From Nitrospirota bacterium (GTDB lineage Bacteria; Nitrospinota_A; UBA7883; JACRGQ01): DNA of 47,878 bases. Location: assembly GCA_024275955.1 (NCBI GenBank), contig JAJRYD010000019.1:1-47878 (forward strand), given 5' to 3'. The notes under the pieces were generated by a model, which saw nothing but the letters and a program-made list of their open reading frames with translations, made no database searches and had not been told where the DNA came from. How positions within the stretch are numbered: the first letter of the stretch is position 1; each line of letters starts with the position of its first letter. Shown in pieces: positions 10,791 to 19,573 of the stretch. The position numbers and the translations under genes are program-made.

Positions 10791-11345
10791 ATGCCTCTGA
10801 TGAATGACGGTAAAGAGTTGCTGGTGAAACGTGGCGTAAAAGCGGTTTTTGTTTTTGCCGCGATAATTATATTTATGCTTACGCTCAGCGTTACCCGATC
10901 TTTGCACAGCTACGAAAAGGGAATAGAGGCACTCAACTCCGGCAATCTGCTTGCCGCTGTTACATATTTCGAGCGTTCCGCGCTTTATTACGCCCCAGCC
11001 AACAGCTATCCGCTTAGAAGCATGGAAGAGCTAGCTAAAATACAAAATGGCGGTTCCCCATTCTCCAGACAAGCGGGAAAGGCTATCGAACGGACTAGAC
11101 AACAGCTCTACCCTGCAGTTTTATCTTTAGAAGCTCACTACAAACAGGCAAGCTTGCCCGGAGGGGTAAGCCTCCCACGCCGGATTGCTATACACCTTTT
11201 CTTTTTTCTCTGGATCGCTTGCGCTATATTCTTTTTCTTTAAAGGGTTCAGACCAAACGGGGAGATAGCAAAAAAACAGGCGGTAGCAGGCTTCTCCGCT
11301 TTTGCCGTTTCGCTTCTTTCGTGGCTTTACCTTCTGGCGGTTTGA
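10791..11345 (+). CDS. TPR-like membrane protein paired with a DUF2723 protein
   Basis: A protein of about 184 residues with an N-terminal membrane segment (VFVFAAIIIFMLTLSV), a periplasmic or cytosolic helical part with TPR character (SYEKGIEALNSGNLLAAVTY, then FERSALYYAP), and two C-terminal membrane segments (FFFLWIACAIFFFF and a final stretch ending in LYLLAV). The frame extends upstream to 10659, into hemB, but ATG at 10791 or 10800 avoids overlap; a GTG near 10827 is also possible, and no strong ribosome site decides. Its stop TGA overlaps the next gene's ATG (TGATG), so the two are translationally coupled. Small proteins of this design often sit beside DUF2723 or other membrane glycosyltransferases. 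The function is unknown. Confidence 0.7.
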   Translation: MPLMNDGKELLVKRGVKAVFVFAAIIIFMLTLSVTRSLHSYEKGIEALNSGNLLAAVTYFERSALYYAPANSYPLRSMEELAKIQNGGSPFSRQAGKAIERTRQQLYPAVLSLEAHYKQASLPGGVSLPRRIAIHLFFFLWIACAIFFFFKGFRPNGEIAKKQAVAGFSAFAVSLLSWLYLLAV

Positions 11346-13024
11346 TGGGAGCGCTGATATTTCTTGTCGCCTTTATGCTCTACGCCTACAGCGCCGTGCC
11401 TCTAATCTTTTACGAAGATAATCCAGAGTTTATCACCACCGCGTACACTCTTGGGGTATCGCACCCAAGCGGTTATCCGCTTATCAACATGCTTGGCAAC
11501 CTTGCGGGGCTGGCCCCCTACGGCAGTTTTGCCTACAGGTGCAACCTGATGTCGGCCTTTTTTGGGGCGGTAGCTGTCTACCTCTTTTACCGTTGCGCCG
11601 TTCTATTAATCAAAAGTAAAAGGCTTTCCATATCGGCTACGCTTTTATTTCTCTTTTCCGGCAACCTCTGGACGCAGGCAACGATAATGGAAGTCTACAC
11701 GCTCCATTACGCGCTTTTTTTTGGGATACTCTACATATCGCTTTCGGGGAGACTCGCCGATTATAGATGGCTTCTTGCCTCGTCATTCCTCTTTGGGCTT
11801 GGCGTTACAAACCATCTCTCTTTTTCTCTATCTCTCGTACCGTTTACCATTCTCTGGCTTGGCTGGAAAGAAGAGTGGTGCTACTCTATGAACGCAGGAA
11901 AATGGATAATTCTCTTAAGTACCGGCCTGATGAGCTGGGGAATTCAGCTATACCTTTTGGCGAGGTCTTCTTCCTCTGCCGGTTTGGATAAAATTTTGTT
12001 CAGCTGGGGAAAGGTGGAGAGCCTTTCGTTTTTCATCGCCAACATTACCGGAAGCGTATATTCCGGCGATGAGGCTAATAGCGGCAGTGTGCTGGAGAGG
12101 CTAGATATTTTTGGCGGCTATCTGTCAACGGTTTCGCTATGGTCTATGCTCCTCCTCTTGCTTATATTCATAATCGGCGGATGGAAGATGTTTAAAGAGA
12201 ACCGCTCCGCCTTCGCGGCGCTTACCATAGGGATAACGCTCTTTACCTTCTACATGCTTATACAGTATGCGGCGGTTGATATACTGGCGGTCATTCCGTG
12301 GGGGCTCTCGCTCCTTATCGCCGGTTACGGGCTAGATAAGATTAAAATATTACAAAACGACTTTGCCCTTACCTCTTTGATGATTGCTCCGCTTTTTCTA
12401 CTGCCGGTAAGTTTTCTGGAGAACGACAGGCATGCCGACTACTCCGCATACAACTACATAACCGACATAATAGACACCGTTCCTAAAAACGGCATACTAG
12501 GCATGTTCCCCGGGTTTCCGGAAAACTATATTTTTCAGTTCGCTCTTTTAGGGCCTTTGTCCGATAGTCTTAACAAGGAGGGTGATATGACAGAGTACTA
12601 TCCTTACGCCTCGCTCTCCCCAAAAACGAAAGAGAGTTACGGGCTCCTTTACAGCAATATCAAGCGGAGCAAGGAAGAAAACAGAAAGGTCTGGCGCCAT
12701 ATAAGGTCGCTAAACATTGATAATCAGTTCAAAAGCTTTTCGGGCGGAGAGCTTACGAGAGATTCCTATAAGGGAATTACGCTTTCAAGAGCCGCCATTC
12801 AAAAAGCTCTTCACTACGGTAGCGTCAACTGGCTGGAGACTGAAAAAGCTTTTCTCGGCATCGCCGCCTCGTACAGTGTGCCTACGGTGATAAGCGAAGC
12901 ATCTGTGCGGCTGTCGCGAGGGGAAAAGAGGCTGGCGGAAAAAATGCTGGAGGCGGTAATAAACAATGGGCCGTCAACAAAAGCCTCTATGATGCTGGCC
13001 CGAATCAGAATCGCCAAGAAATAA
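11345..13024 (+). CDS. DUF2723 family membrane protein (putative glycosyltransferase)
   Basis: This 559-residue integral membrane protein has about ten hydrophobic segments in its first 380 residues and a soluble helical C-terminal part with TPR-like character. The N-terminal motif FYEDNPEFITTAYTLGVSHP followed by SGYPLINMLGN is the hallmark of DUF2723, whose members resemble protein O-mannosyltransferases; the acidic residues in the first loop (EDNPEF) are where the GT-C fold keeps its catalytic acid. The frame is open to 11321, but I start at ATG 11345, which overlaps the upstream stop by one base. The pair probably glycosylates exported proteins or lipids; the acceptor cannot be read from sequence. 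A MITE-like element follows 8 bases after the stop. Confidence 0.85.
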   Translation: MGALIFLVAFMLYAYSAVPLIFYEDNPEFITTAYTLGVSHPSGYPLINMLGNLAGLAPYGSFAYRCNLMSAFFGAVAVYLFYRCAVLLIKSKRLSISATLLFLFSGNLWTQATIMEVYTLHYALFFGILYISLSGRLADYRWLLASSFLFGLGVTNHLSFSLSLVPFTILWLGWKEEWCYSMNAGKWIILLSTGLMSWGIQLYLLARSSSSAGLDKILFSWGKVESLSFFIANITGSVYSGDEANSGSVLERLDIFGGYLSTVSLWSMLLLLLIFIIGGWKMFKENRSAFAALTIGITLFTFYMLIQYAAVDILAVIPWGLSLLIAGYGLDKIKILQNDFALTSLMIAPLFLLPVSFLENDRHADYSAYNYITDIIDTVPKNGILGMFPGFPENYIFQFALLGPLSDSLNKEGDMTEYYPYASLSPKTKESYGLLYSNIKRSKEENRKVWRHIRSLNIDNQFKSFSGGELTRDSYKGITLSRAAIQKALHYGSVNWLETEKAFLGIAASYSVPTVISEASVRLSRGEKRLAEKMLEAVINNGPSTKASMMLARIRIAKK

Positions 13025-13031
13025 AGCTAAA

Positions 13032-13163
13032 GGGACTGTTGCCGAAAGAATTTTTTTGAGCATTTTACGAGAAAGTTCATTTTCTGTCTTCTTTAAAAAT
13101 AAAGCCGTTAGAGATTGGCAATTTGTAGCGAAATCAAATTTATGCCATTTAGCGACATCCCCC
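13032..13163 (+). mobile_element. MITE-like element, copy B
   Basis: A 131-132 bp copy with ends GGGACTGTTGCC and GCGACATCCCC. The same five to six bases, CTAAAG, lie directly outside both ends, consistent with a 5-bp target duplication. Its right edge touches the stop codon of the minus-strand mannose-1-phosphate guanylyltransferase gene. Confidence 0.75.
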
Positions 13164-14233
13164 TAAAGATAGTCCTTATGCCCAAGCCTCTCTATCTTAT
13201 CCACAAGCGATTTTATATCCTGCGAACGATCTTTTTTGCATATAAGAAGCGCGTCATCTGTTTCGACTATAATAAGCCCCTCCACGCCAAGCAAAGCAAC
13301 AAGCTTGCCGGAAAGGACAGTATTCCCCTCCGATTTAAGAGAGACAACCTGCCCTCCGCCCCCTGTGCGGTTTCCACTCTCGTTTGCCTCCCATATATCG
13401 TCCAACGCCTGCCACGAACCGACATCGCTCCAGCTGAAAGATGCGACAATAACCACCGCCGAACTACCGGCCTTTTCCATAACTCCGTAATCAATAGATA
13501 CCGGCTCCACCGAACCATAAAACTTTTCAAGGTCGGCTTTCTTGTTTCCGCTTTCAAAATATTTTTCCCAGTGGAAATAAAGTTCGCTCATGTTTAGCTT
13601 TATCTTTTCCATCAAGGTGTCGGCCCTAAAGACGAACATGCCACTATTCCAAAGATACTGGCCGGAATCGAGAAAGTATTTCGCCTTTTTCCTGTTCGGC
13701 TTTTCCTTAAACGATTTTACCCTGTAAACCTTGCCGTCGATTTTTTCACCGACTTCAATGTACCCATATCCGGTTTCGGGCAGGGTCGGCCTTATGCCGA
13801 AAGTAACCATAGAATGCTTTTCCTCGGCAAATTCCGCCGCAAGCTGTATATCTTCTATAAATTTATTGTTGCGTCCGATAACATGGTCGGCCGGAAGCAC
13901 CACCATAACCGCATCCGGGTCTTTTTCGAGAAGGTGCGCCGCCGCGAGGGCAAGTGCTGGAGCGGTATTTTTGCCGACAGGCTCTACTAGAATGTTCTCT
14001 CTTGGAATGGTGGAAACAGTTTCAATCAGGCTTTCGGCATGACTCGCGCCAGTGACAATAAATATTCGCTCCGGCGGTATCTCGGAACCAATACGGTCGA
14101 CCGTCTGCCTTATGAGCGTTTTGTCTCCATCTAAAGATAAAAGCTGTTTCGGCTTTGCCTCGCGGGAAAGCGGCCAGAAACGCCTACCACGGCCGCCAGC
14201 TATAATCACAGCGTAAAAATGCCTATTACTCAC
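13163..14233 (-). CDS. manC: Mannose-1-phosphate guanylyltransferase
   Basis: This cytosolic enzyme makes GDP-mannose from mannose 1-phosphate and GTP. The 356-residue product has the pyrophosphorylase signature IIAGGRGRRFWPLSREAKPK near the start, then LVEPVGKNTAPA (about 80-92), LPADHVIG, the sugar-site motifs PETGYGYIE and SFKEKPN, and a YLWNSGMFVF motif. It lacks the C-terminal isomerase domain found in AlgA/WbpW, so it is the short, monofunctional type. The gene is downstream of an MFS transporter with a 140-bp gap. It could feed GDP-mannose to the glycan genes at 23-25 kb or to the DUF2723 protein next door. Confidence 0.92.
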   Translation of the reverse strand: MSNRHFYAVIIAGGRGRRFWPLSREAKPKQLLSLDGDKTLIRQTVDRIGSEIPPERIFIVTGASHAESLIETVSTIPRENILVEPVGKNTAPALALAAAHLLEKDPDAVMVVLPADHVIGRNNKFIEDIQLAAEFAEEKHSMVTFGIRPTLPETGYGYIEVGEKIDGKVYRVKSFKEKPNRKKAKYFLDSGQYLWNSGMFVFRADTLMEKIKLNMSELYFHWEKYFESGNKKADLEKFYGSVEPVSIDYGVMEKAGSSAVVIVASFSWSDVGSWQALDDIWEANESGNRTGGGGQVVSLKSEGNTVLSGKLVALLGVEGLIIVETDDALLICKKDRSQDIKSLVDKIERLGHKDYL

Positions 14234-14373
14234 AAAGAACCCCCAAAATTCAATAACTTAGAAAGCAAGATTTTGACCTGTAGATTATATATCCGATTGA
14301 CGAAAAGTCACCACCAAAAAAACTGTATACCGGTATTTGTCTACTAAAGCTTGCCGCCAAAAGAGCGCTGAAG

Positions 14374-15558
14374 TCAGCCAATAACAGCATTTTCAAAAAC
14401 TGAACCTTTGATAAAAATTAATAGCCCCGTAAAGAGCGCGATAAGCATACAGGCTTCGAAAACAAGCTCCAGCTCGCCGAAAAGGAGGAGTGTCGCAAGA
14501 AGAGGCGGGCCTACTGTCTGCCCCAGCCTAATGAGCATTCCAAAAACCATTACCACTATCCCTCTATACTCGGCCGGCGCTAGCATCGTAGCCATGCTCT
14601 GCAATAGCGGTATTGTAAGGCCTATAGCTATGCCTAACGAAAGCATAGTAAACAAAAGCCATTCATACGAAGGAAGATATATCACAGAGCCAAACGAAAC
14701 TGTATAAAACAAAAAACCTACCGCAAGCATAAGCCTGCGCCCAAGCAGTTTTTCTATTCGATGAGAGGCTATAGCCACACTGCCGGACGCGACCGAGGCG
14801 GACGCTATAAAAATCCCGATAGAAAAAGCCGACATCGAAAAATAGCTGTCCATATATAACGTGAGGTAAGTAAGGATACCGCCATAGAGAAGAATGAATA
14901 TCACCAGCCCTATCGAGAAAACCGACAACGCCCTAGCATTTAGCATCTGTTTTATCGCTCCCTTAAGGTACGAGCCGTCCCGCTGGCGATCAATCTTCGG
15001 CTCTTTAAAAAACAGCACCGTAAAAACCGCGAGTAAAAGGCCGAGCCAAAAAGCCAAAAATGGAACGTTCCACCCTTTCATAGCCAGCATCCCTCCAAAA
15101 AACGGGAACAACGCCGTACCGACAGATAGAACCGCCGCGTTCATCCCCATTACTTTGAGCCGTATCTTTTCGTCAAAAAGATCTCCGATAAGAACAATGC
15201 CTATCGCCGGAAGCGCCGCCCCTCCCACACCTTGTAAAAAACGGAGAACATTTACCCAAAAAAAATCGTCCACCCAGTATATAGAGCCGCCGGCGATGCT
15301 GAATATTGTCAGCGAAGGAATAAGTATAGCCTTCCGCCCAAACTTATCTGCCAAAAGGCCGACAAGGAGGGCAAAGACAACGCCCGGCAATGTGTACGAG
15401 GTTATCACCAGCCCTACCTCGCCGGGAGAGAGCGAAAAATGTTTCATTATGGAAGGAAGAGCCGGCACCAAAAGACTTACGCTTACAACGCCGCTAAGCG
15501 TTATGGCGAAGATGATGTAGATATTTATATTTCTATAAAGCGGGATAGCTGTCTGCAA
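14374..15558 (-). CDS. MFS transporter (drug-efflux type)
   Basis: A 394-residue inner-membrane protein with 12 predicted membrane segments in two halves. The loop between segments 2 and 3 reads GLLADKFGRKAILIPS, the MFS motif A (GxLaDrxGrkxxl), and the fourth and fifth segments carry RFLQGVGGAALPAIGIVLIG, which fits motifs B and C of the 12- to 14-segment antiporters. It resembles Bmr/TetA-like proton antiporters. The substrate is unknown. Its start overlaps the end of pgpA by 26 bases, so both are likely co-transcribed. Confidence 0.88.
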   Translation of the reverse strand: MQTAIPLYRNINIYIIFAITLSGVVSVSLLVPALPSIMKHFSLSPGEVGLVITSYTLPGVVFALLVGLLADKFGRKAILIPSLTIFSIAGGSIYWVDDFFWVNVLRFLQGVGGAALPAIGIVLIGDLFDEKIRLKVMGMNAAVLSVGTALFPFFGGMLAMKGWNVPFLAFWLGLLLAVFTVLFFKEPKIDRQRDGSYLKGAIKQMLNARALSVFSIGLVIFILLYGGILTYLTLYMDSYFSMSAFSIGIFIASASVASGSVAIASHRIEKLLGRRLMLAVGFLFYTVSFGSVIYLPSYEWLLFTMLSLGIAIGLTIPLLQSMATMLAPAEYRGIVVMVFGMLIRLGQTVGPPLLATLLLFGELELVFEACMLIALFTGLLIFIKGSVFENAVIG

Positions 15559-16018
15559 AAAGGATTACCCCATGTAGAACCACGCATGCATAAATGCCTG
15601 CCGCGACATCATCCATCATAACGCCGAGACCACCTTGAAGCTTTTCGAGCCTCTTAAACGGTTTCCATATATCGAAAAACCTAAAAAGAAGAAAACCGGC
15701 AATCACAAAAAGAGGTTCGGCTGGAACAGCTATAAACGTTATTAGTATTCCGGCTATTTCGTCCAGCACAATTTTTTGGCTGTCCTTTTCGCCGAAAAAC
15801 TTCTCCGCGTGAGAAGATATCGGTATCCCAGCCAAAGTAACAGCGGCGGTAAATAGAAGATAGAAAAGAATTTCAAAATCGCTTACAAGCAGAAAAAGCC
15901 CGAGCCCCACAAAAGAGCCGGCCGTTCCCGGAGCTACAGGAGAAAACCCGCTACCAAGCCCTGTCGCCAATGCCAGCAGAGGGTAGTCCGATAGTCTTTT
16001 TTTTGCTGGCATACGCAA
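15533..16018 (-). CDS. pgpA: Phosphatidylglycerophosphatase A
   Basis: PgpA removes phosphate from phosphatidylglycerophosphate to give phosphatidylglycerol. The 161-residue membrane protein shows the family motifs in order: ATGLGSGFSPVAPGTAGS at about 18-35, IVLDEIAG near 83-90, RFFDIWKPFKRLE near 112-124, and GGLGVMMDDVAAGIYA near 128-143. The acidic residues in the DE and DD motifs are the likely metal-binding catalytic sites. Four hydrophobic segments are visible. It lies between the HPt gene (39-base gap) and the MFS transporter (26-base overlap). Confidence 0.92.
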   Translation of the reverse strand: MRMPAKKRLSDYPLLALATGLGSGFSPVAPGTAGSFVGLGLFLLVSDFEILFYLLFTAAVTLAGIPISSHAEKFFGEKDSQKIVLDEIAGILITFIAVPAEPLFVIAGFLLFRFFDIWKPFKRLEKLQGGLGVMMDDVAAGIYACVVLHGVILFADSYPAL

Positions 16019-16057
16019 AATAAAATGCTTTAGGAGGTAAACGGTAATATCTTCATG

Positions 16058-16363
16058 CTACTCATCTTCGTAAATGACTTCCACGTTATCAAGATATTCT
16101 GTAAGTTCAGCTATATGCTTTGAAGCCTCTTTCGCGTTGCTGTTCTGCGCGGCGGTTTCAATATGTGAGCCTATTTTCGAGATGCCGTCAAACCCATAGC
16201 CGCCGCCGGAACCTTTCATGCTATGCCCCAATATACGCACCGCACCGAAATCATCACTTTCAAGAGCTTTAGTCATCGCATCGACGTCGCCTCTGCGGTT
16301 TTCGAGATACGATGGGATAAGGTCCTCCAGATCAACATCTGCGGCAACAACTATTTTGTTCAT
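16058..16363 (-). CDS. Stand-alone HPt phosphotransfer protein
   Basis: A 101-residue histidine phosphotransfer domain. The phospho-accepting His47 sits in ILGHSMKGSGGGYGFDGI, the usual HS-x-KG-x(2)-G-x-G arrangement, and the N-terminal DLEDLIPSYLENRRGDV is typical of single-domain HPt proteins. I start at ATG 16363 because AGGAGA lies seven bases upstream. The open frame extends to 16486, but that extension lacks family similarity. HPt proteins shuttle phosphate between hybrid kinases and response regulators. Directly upstream lies a decayed hybrid kinase, so this protein has probably lost its original partner and may now serve another kinase. Confidence 0.88.
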   Translation of the reverse strand: MNKIVVAADVDLEDLIPSYLENRRGDVDAMTKALESDDFGAVRILGHSMKGSGGGYGFDGISKIGSHIETAAQNSNAKEASKHIAELTEYLDNVEVIYEDE

Positions 16364-16590
16364 AAATTCTCCTTTACGCCTCAAACTTTGAACGGTAGCT
16401 ATCGGAAGCTTTAAAACAACCATTTTCTTTGCCGGTTTCGCGGGTGCATCCACCACGACCAGCATTGACGCTCTTTTGTTACTCATCTTTTAAGAATACG
16501 GCGACAAGCGATGCTGTCGGCACTCTTTCACTTCCGTCTTCTTAAAAAACGCTATCTACCCACTGCCAGCATCAGCAGACTCATAAAATC

Positions 16591-17060
16591 ATACAAGCCT
16601 AAACAGCTTCGCCACTTCAAGGCGGTTCCAAGCGTGTAGCCGGCTAACCGCTACTCTTCTTTATAAATAGGCTTTTAATAGAAGTCTGTCCCGATGGTCA
16701 TCAACCAGAAGAACTTTTCTCGATACAACCTCTACTCCCTCCTATTGTAGCACTTTTTGCAGAATCTACCGATGGCACTTTTTCGCTATATTCCCCTGCC
16801 GAGACGAAGCGGTATATATGGAAAACATGTAAAGTGAAACCGGCTTCCTTTGCCAAGCTTGCTTCCTGCCTGTATACCTCTCGCCGATAAGCTTTACAAG
16901 ATTTTTCGAGATAATAAGCCTACATCGCCCCCCCCCCAGCAAAACTTTTTGGAGGCAAACGCTTACGGTCTGTATAAAACTTTCTAAAACCGTCTAAAGT
17001 TACATCTGCCGGTACTATGCCGGTATCTTCCACACAGAGAGAAGGCTATCGTAACTGTGT
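16591..17060 (-). pseudogene. Decayed hybrid histidine kinase (HATPase and receiver remnants)
   Basis: No long frame survives, but translated pieces in order fit a hybrid kinase. At about 17036-16966 the minus strand reads CVEDTGIVPADVTLDGF, matching the DTGIGIP box of HATPase domains. At about 16925-16820 it reads LIISKNLVKLIGE, matching the GLGL-x-ISK box, followed by a stretch like the domain's end. At about 16740-16671 it reads VVSRKVLLVDDHRDRLLLKA, the start of a receiver domain with the paired aspartates, ending in a stop. The pieces are in different frames. A run of nine C (nine G on the coding strand) at 16928-16936 falls where the G2 box should be. The HPt gene downstream was probably its partner. 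Confidence 0.6.
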
Positions 17061-17193
17061 ATGCTAGCCCGCTTTATTCATTATGAGATTTGGGATATTC
17101 ATTTTATAAGAGTATCAGCTTGAGAACCAGGTCATTAGCAGTAGAATGGGGGTGCGCTCAAAAAAACAGTCTGTTTTTTAAATTTCCTCTCCT

Positions 17194-17493
17194 TTGCGGG
17201 AAGGGGATCTACCGTTTTTGAATGACGGAGAGGTTACCAGTATTACAAAGCAGAATTTTATTGGAATTCCGAACCACCCATCTCTCCCATCTTTCTGCTT
17301 TGCTAAAGAGGGCGACAAGATGAACGCCATTCTTTGCGGTGCTGGGCATAATATGAGAAAGCTGTTGAGGGCTTTCTTGTTTTTCTTTTTGGCTGGCGGT
17401 TTTACGAAGGTTTACCGACAAAAAGCTGAGCAGGAAGGTCAGTTGAAATTCTCATCTCCCCCCGAAATCGACTTTATCAGGGGCGACTATTAA
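17194..17493 (+). pseudogene. IS5-family transposase C-terminal remnant
   Basis: The plus-strand frame contains GDKMNAILCGAGHNMRKLLR followed by AFLFFFLAGG, which closely matches the C-terminal end of IS5-type transposases (the usual text is GDxINAILCGxGxNMRKLLRxFL). The N-terminal catalytic part with the DDE residues is absent. The frame ends at a natural-looking stop after IDFIRGDY. No complete terminal repeats can be recognised around it. It lies next to the decayed kinase and may mark the event that broke the region. Confidence 0.65.
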
Positions 17494-17585
17494 AAAGGAG
17501 GGTTTCTCTATAAAAATTAACGCTCAAATTTAGTTATCTTTTTTATCTTTCGGTTATTCCCCGTATCGGTTACCGCCCTTTTTGC

Positions 17586-18548
17586 TTACGCTTCACTTTT
17601 GCCTACCCGAACAGAGTTTCGGCCTTCGTGCTTGGCTAGGTAGAGCGCTTCATCGGCAATCCTTATTATGCCCTCCGGCGAGGAGTTCCTATGCGGGACC
17701 ATAGAAGCAACGCCGAGGCTTATCGTTACATACTCCGACACGCGAGAGCTTTCGTGCAGAATTTTCATCGCTACGACTTCGCGGCGCAAGTCCTCCGCGA
17801 TTCTCTTGGCTACATCGAGGCCTGTTTCGGCAAGTATAAGCACAAACTCCTCTCCGCCGTAACGGGCAGGAATATCTCCGGGCCGTTTAGCGGCAAGCTT
17901 TATCTGTTCGGCGACGCTTTTGAGACAGTCGTCTCCATACTGATGTCCGTAGGTATCGTTGTAGAGCTTGAAAAAATCAATATCAATAATTATGAATGAC
18001 ATAGGAAGACCGTGCCGAACCGACCGTCTCCATTCCTTGTCTATCATCTGGTCGAAATGCCTCCGGTTTGGAAGCCCTGTAAGGCCGTCCTGCGATGAAA
18101 GCAGGAGGAGCTTTGCATTGGCTTTTTCCACCTGCGTCAAAAGTTCCTTTCGCCTTTCCATCTCCTCTTTAAGGCTCAAGGCAGACCTTACCCTAGACCT
18201 CAGCTCTACTCTGCTAACCGGCTTATTGATAAAATCAACCGCCCCCGCCTCAAAGGCTGTCTCAAGAAGAGTCTCGTCTTTACTGGAAGTGATAATTATT
18301 ATAGGTAAATCTTCGAACCTCGGGTCGCTCTTAATCTTTCTGCAGGCATCTAGCCCTACAGATTCCGGAAGGTAGATATCAAGCAGTATAAGGCTTATAT
18401 CGGTTTCCTTTTCCCCATCGACATCGAGAATCTCAAAAAGCTCGTCTTCCGAGTGCGCTATGACTATATCGTTATAGCCGGCAGTATTTAGAAAAGCCTC
18501 TAGAAGATGGCAACTTTCCGGCGTGTCGTCAACAATCAATATCCGCAT
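17586..18548 (-). CDS. Response regulator with diguanylate cyclase output (REC-GGDEF)
   Basis: A 320-residue cytosolic regulator. The receiver domain (1-120) has acidic Asp7/Asp8, phospho-acceptor Asp57 in LILLDIYLPES and Lys109 in FINKPVS. A coiled-coil linker (about 122-150) leads into a GGDEF domain with RYGGEEFVLI at 230-239, so the active site is intact. RPGD at 222-225 lies exactly five residues before GGEEF, the RxxD inhibitory site for product feedback. It is predicted to make c-di-GMP when phosphorylated. A paralog with the same architecture is encoded at 42540-43526. The cognate kinase is not obvious; the only nearby kinase is decayed. Confidence 0.95.
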   Translation of the reverse strand: MRILIVDDTPESCHLLEAFLNTAGYNDIVIAHSEDELFEILDVDGEKETDISLILLDIYLPESVGLDACRKIKSDPRFEDLPIIIITSSKDETLLETAFEAGAVDFINKPVSRVELRSRVRSALSLKEEMERRKELLTQVEKANAKLLLLSSQDGLTGLPNRRHFDQMIDKEWRRSVRHGLPMSFIIIDIDFFKLYNDTYGHQYGDDCLKSVAEQIKLAAKRPGDIPARYGGEEFVLILAETGLDVAKRIAEDLRREVVAMKILHESSRVSEYVTISLGVASMVPHRNSSPEGIIRIADEALYLAKHEGRNSVRVGKSEA

Positions 18549-18684
18549 ATTTAAAACCTGCCTATATGGTAAATATCAAAAACATTTTCTTCTTTCGCGC
18601 AAGGCCAAAACTCCGGCTACTATAATATTAGAATATTAGAGGAAATGAAAATCTAATCGCACGCCGGATAAAAGAGGCTCTACT

Positions 18685-19551
18685 CTAGCTTGGCCTGTTT
18701 TCTAAAGGTATGGCGGTACTCATATGTTTTATAAGGCTCGATATCGTGCTTTTTAGCTCCGCTCTAGGGGTAATCATATCGAGAAAGCCATGATCCAGCA
18801 AAAACTCCGAACGCTGAAAACCTTCTGGAAGCGTCTGTCTGATTGTCTGCTCTATCACCCGCGGGCCGGCAAAGCATATCAACGCTTCCGGCTCGGCGAT
18901 AATAACATCGCCAAGCATAGCGAACGACGCGGTAACGCCGCCGGTAGTAGGGTGCGTAAGAACAGAAATAAACGGCAAGCCTGCCTCGCCAAGCAGAGCC
19001 AGCGAGGCGGAAGTTTTTGCCATCTGCATAAGGGAGTTTGTCCCTTCCTGCATCCTCGCCCCGCCGCTACAGGCAACTATGACGACGGGACATTTTCGCT
19101 CAACCGCCCTTTCAATCGCCCGTACCATCTTTTCGCCGGCAACAGACCCCATGCTTCCGCCCATAAAGGCAAATTCGAAAGCACACAGCTCCACAGCCCA
19201 GCCGTTCATTTTGCCGCTACCGCAAACTACCGCTTCCGAGGTTCCAGAGGCGCGCTCGGCGCTTTTAAGCCTGTCCCGATACTTTTTTGTATCTCTGAAT
19301 TTCAGAGGGTCGGTCGATTGGAGATTTTCATCTTTTTCCTCAAAAGTTCCTTCGTCCAGCAAAAGCTCGATACGCCGGTACGCAGGCAGAACATGATGCT
19401 TCCCACACTTAGCGCATACACGAAAATCTTTCTCAAAATCCGAGCTGTAAATGGTATCTCCGCATCCTTCGCATTTGATAAACACGCCTTCAGGGAAAAT
19501 GCGTTTCCCTATCTTCCCTATCGGCGATTTACCTCTCGAAAACCAACTCAA
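18685..19551 (-). CDS. accD: Acetyl-CoA carboxylase carboxyltransferase subunit beta
   Basis: AccD pairs with AccA to transfer the carboxyl group from biotin to acetyl-CoA, the first step of fatty acid synthesis. The 288-residue product has the N-terminal zinc ribbon with Cys27, Cys30, Cys46 and Cys49 (CEGC and CAKC), followed by the crotonase-type core. Core motifs include GSMGSVAGEKMVRAIE, VIVACSGGARMQEG and LTHPTTGGVTASFAMLGDV, plus ICFAGPRVIEQT. Length matches the family. It lies 22 bases downstream of leuA on the same strand, so they probably share a transcript. accA is not in the window. Confidence 0.97.
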   Translation of the reverse strand: MSWFSRGKSPIGKIGKRIFPEGVFIKCEGCGDTIYSSDFEKDFRVCAKCGKHHVLPAYRRIELLLDEGTFEEKDENLQSTDPLKFRDTKKYRDRLKSAERASGTSEAVVCGSGKMNGWAVELCAFEFAFMGGSMGSVAGEKMVRAIERAVERKCPVVIVACSGGARMQEGTNSLMQMAKTSASLALLGEAGLPFISVLTHPTTGGVTASFAMLGDVIIAEPEALICFAGPRVIEQTIRQTLPEGFQRSEFLLDHGFLDMITPRAELKSTISSLIKHMSTAIPLENRPS

Positions 19552-19573
19552 CCTCTTTCCCCTTTCGTCTTTC

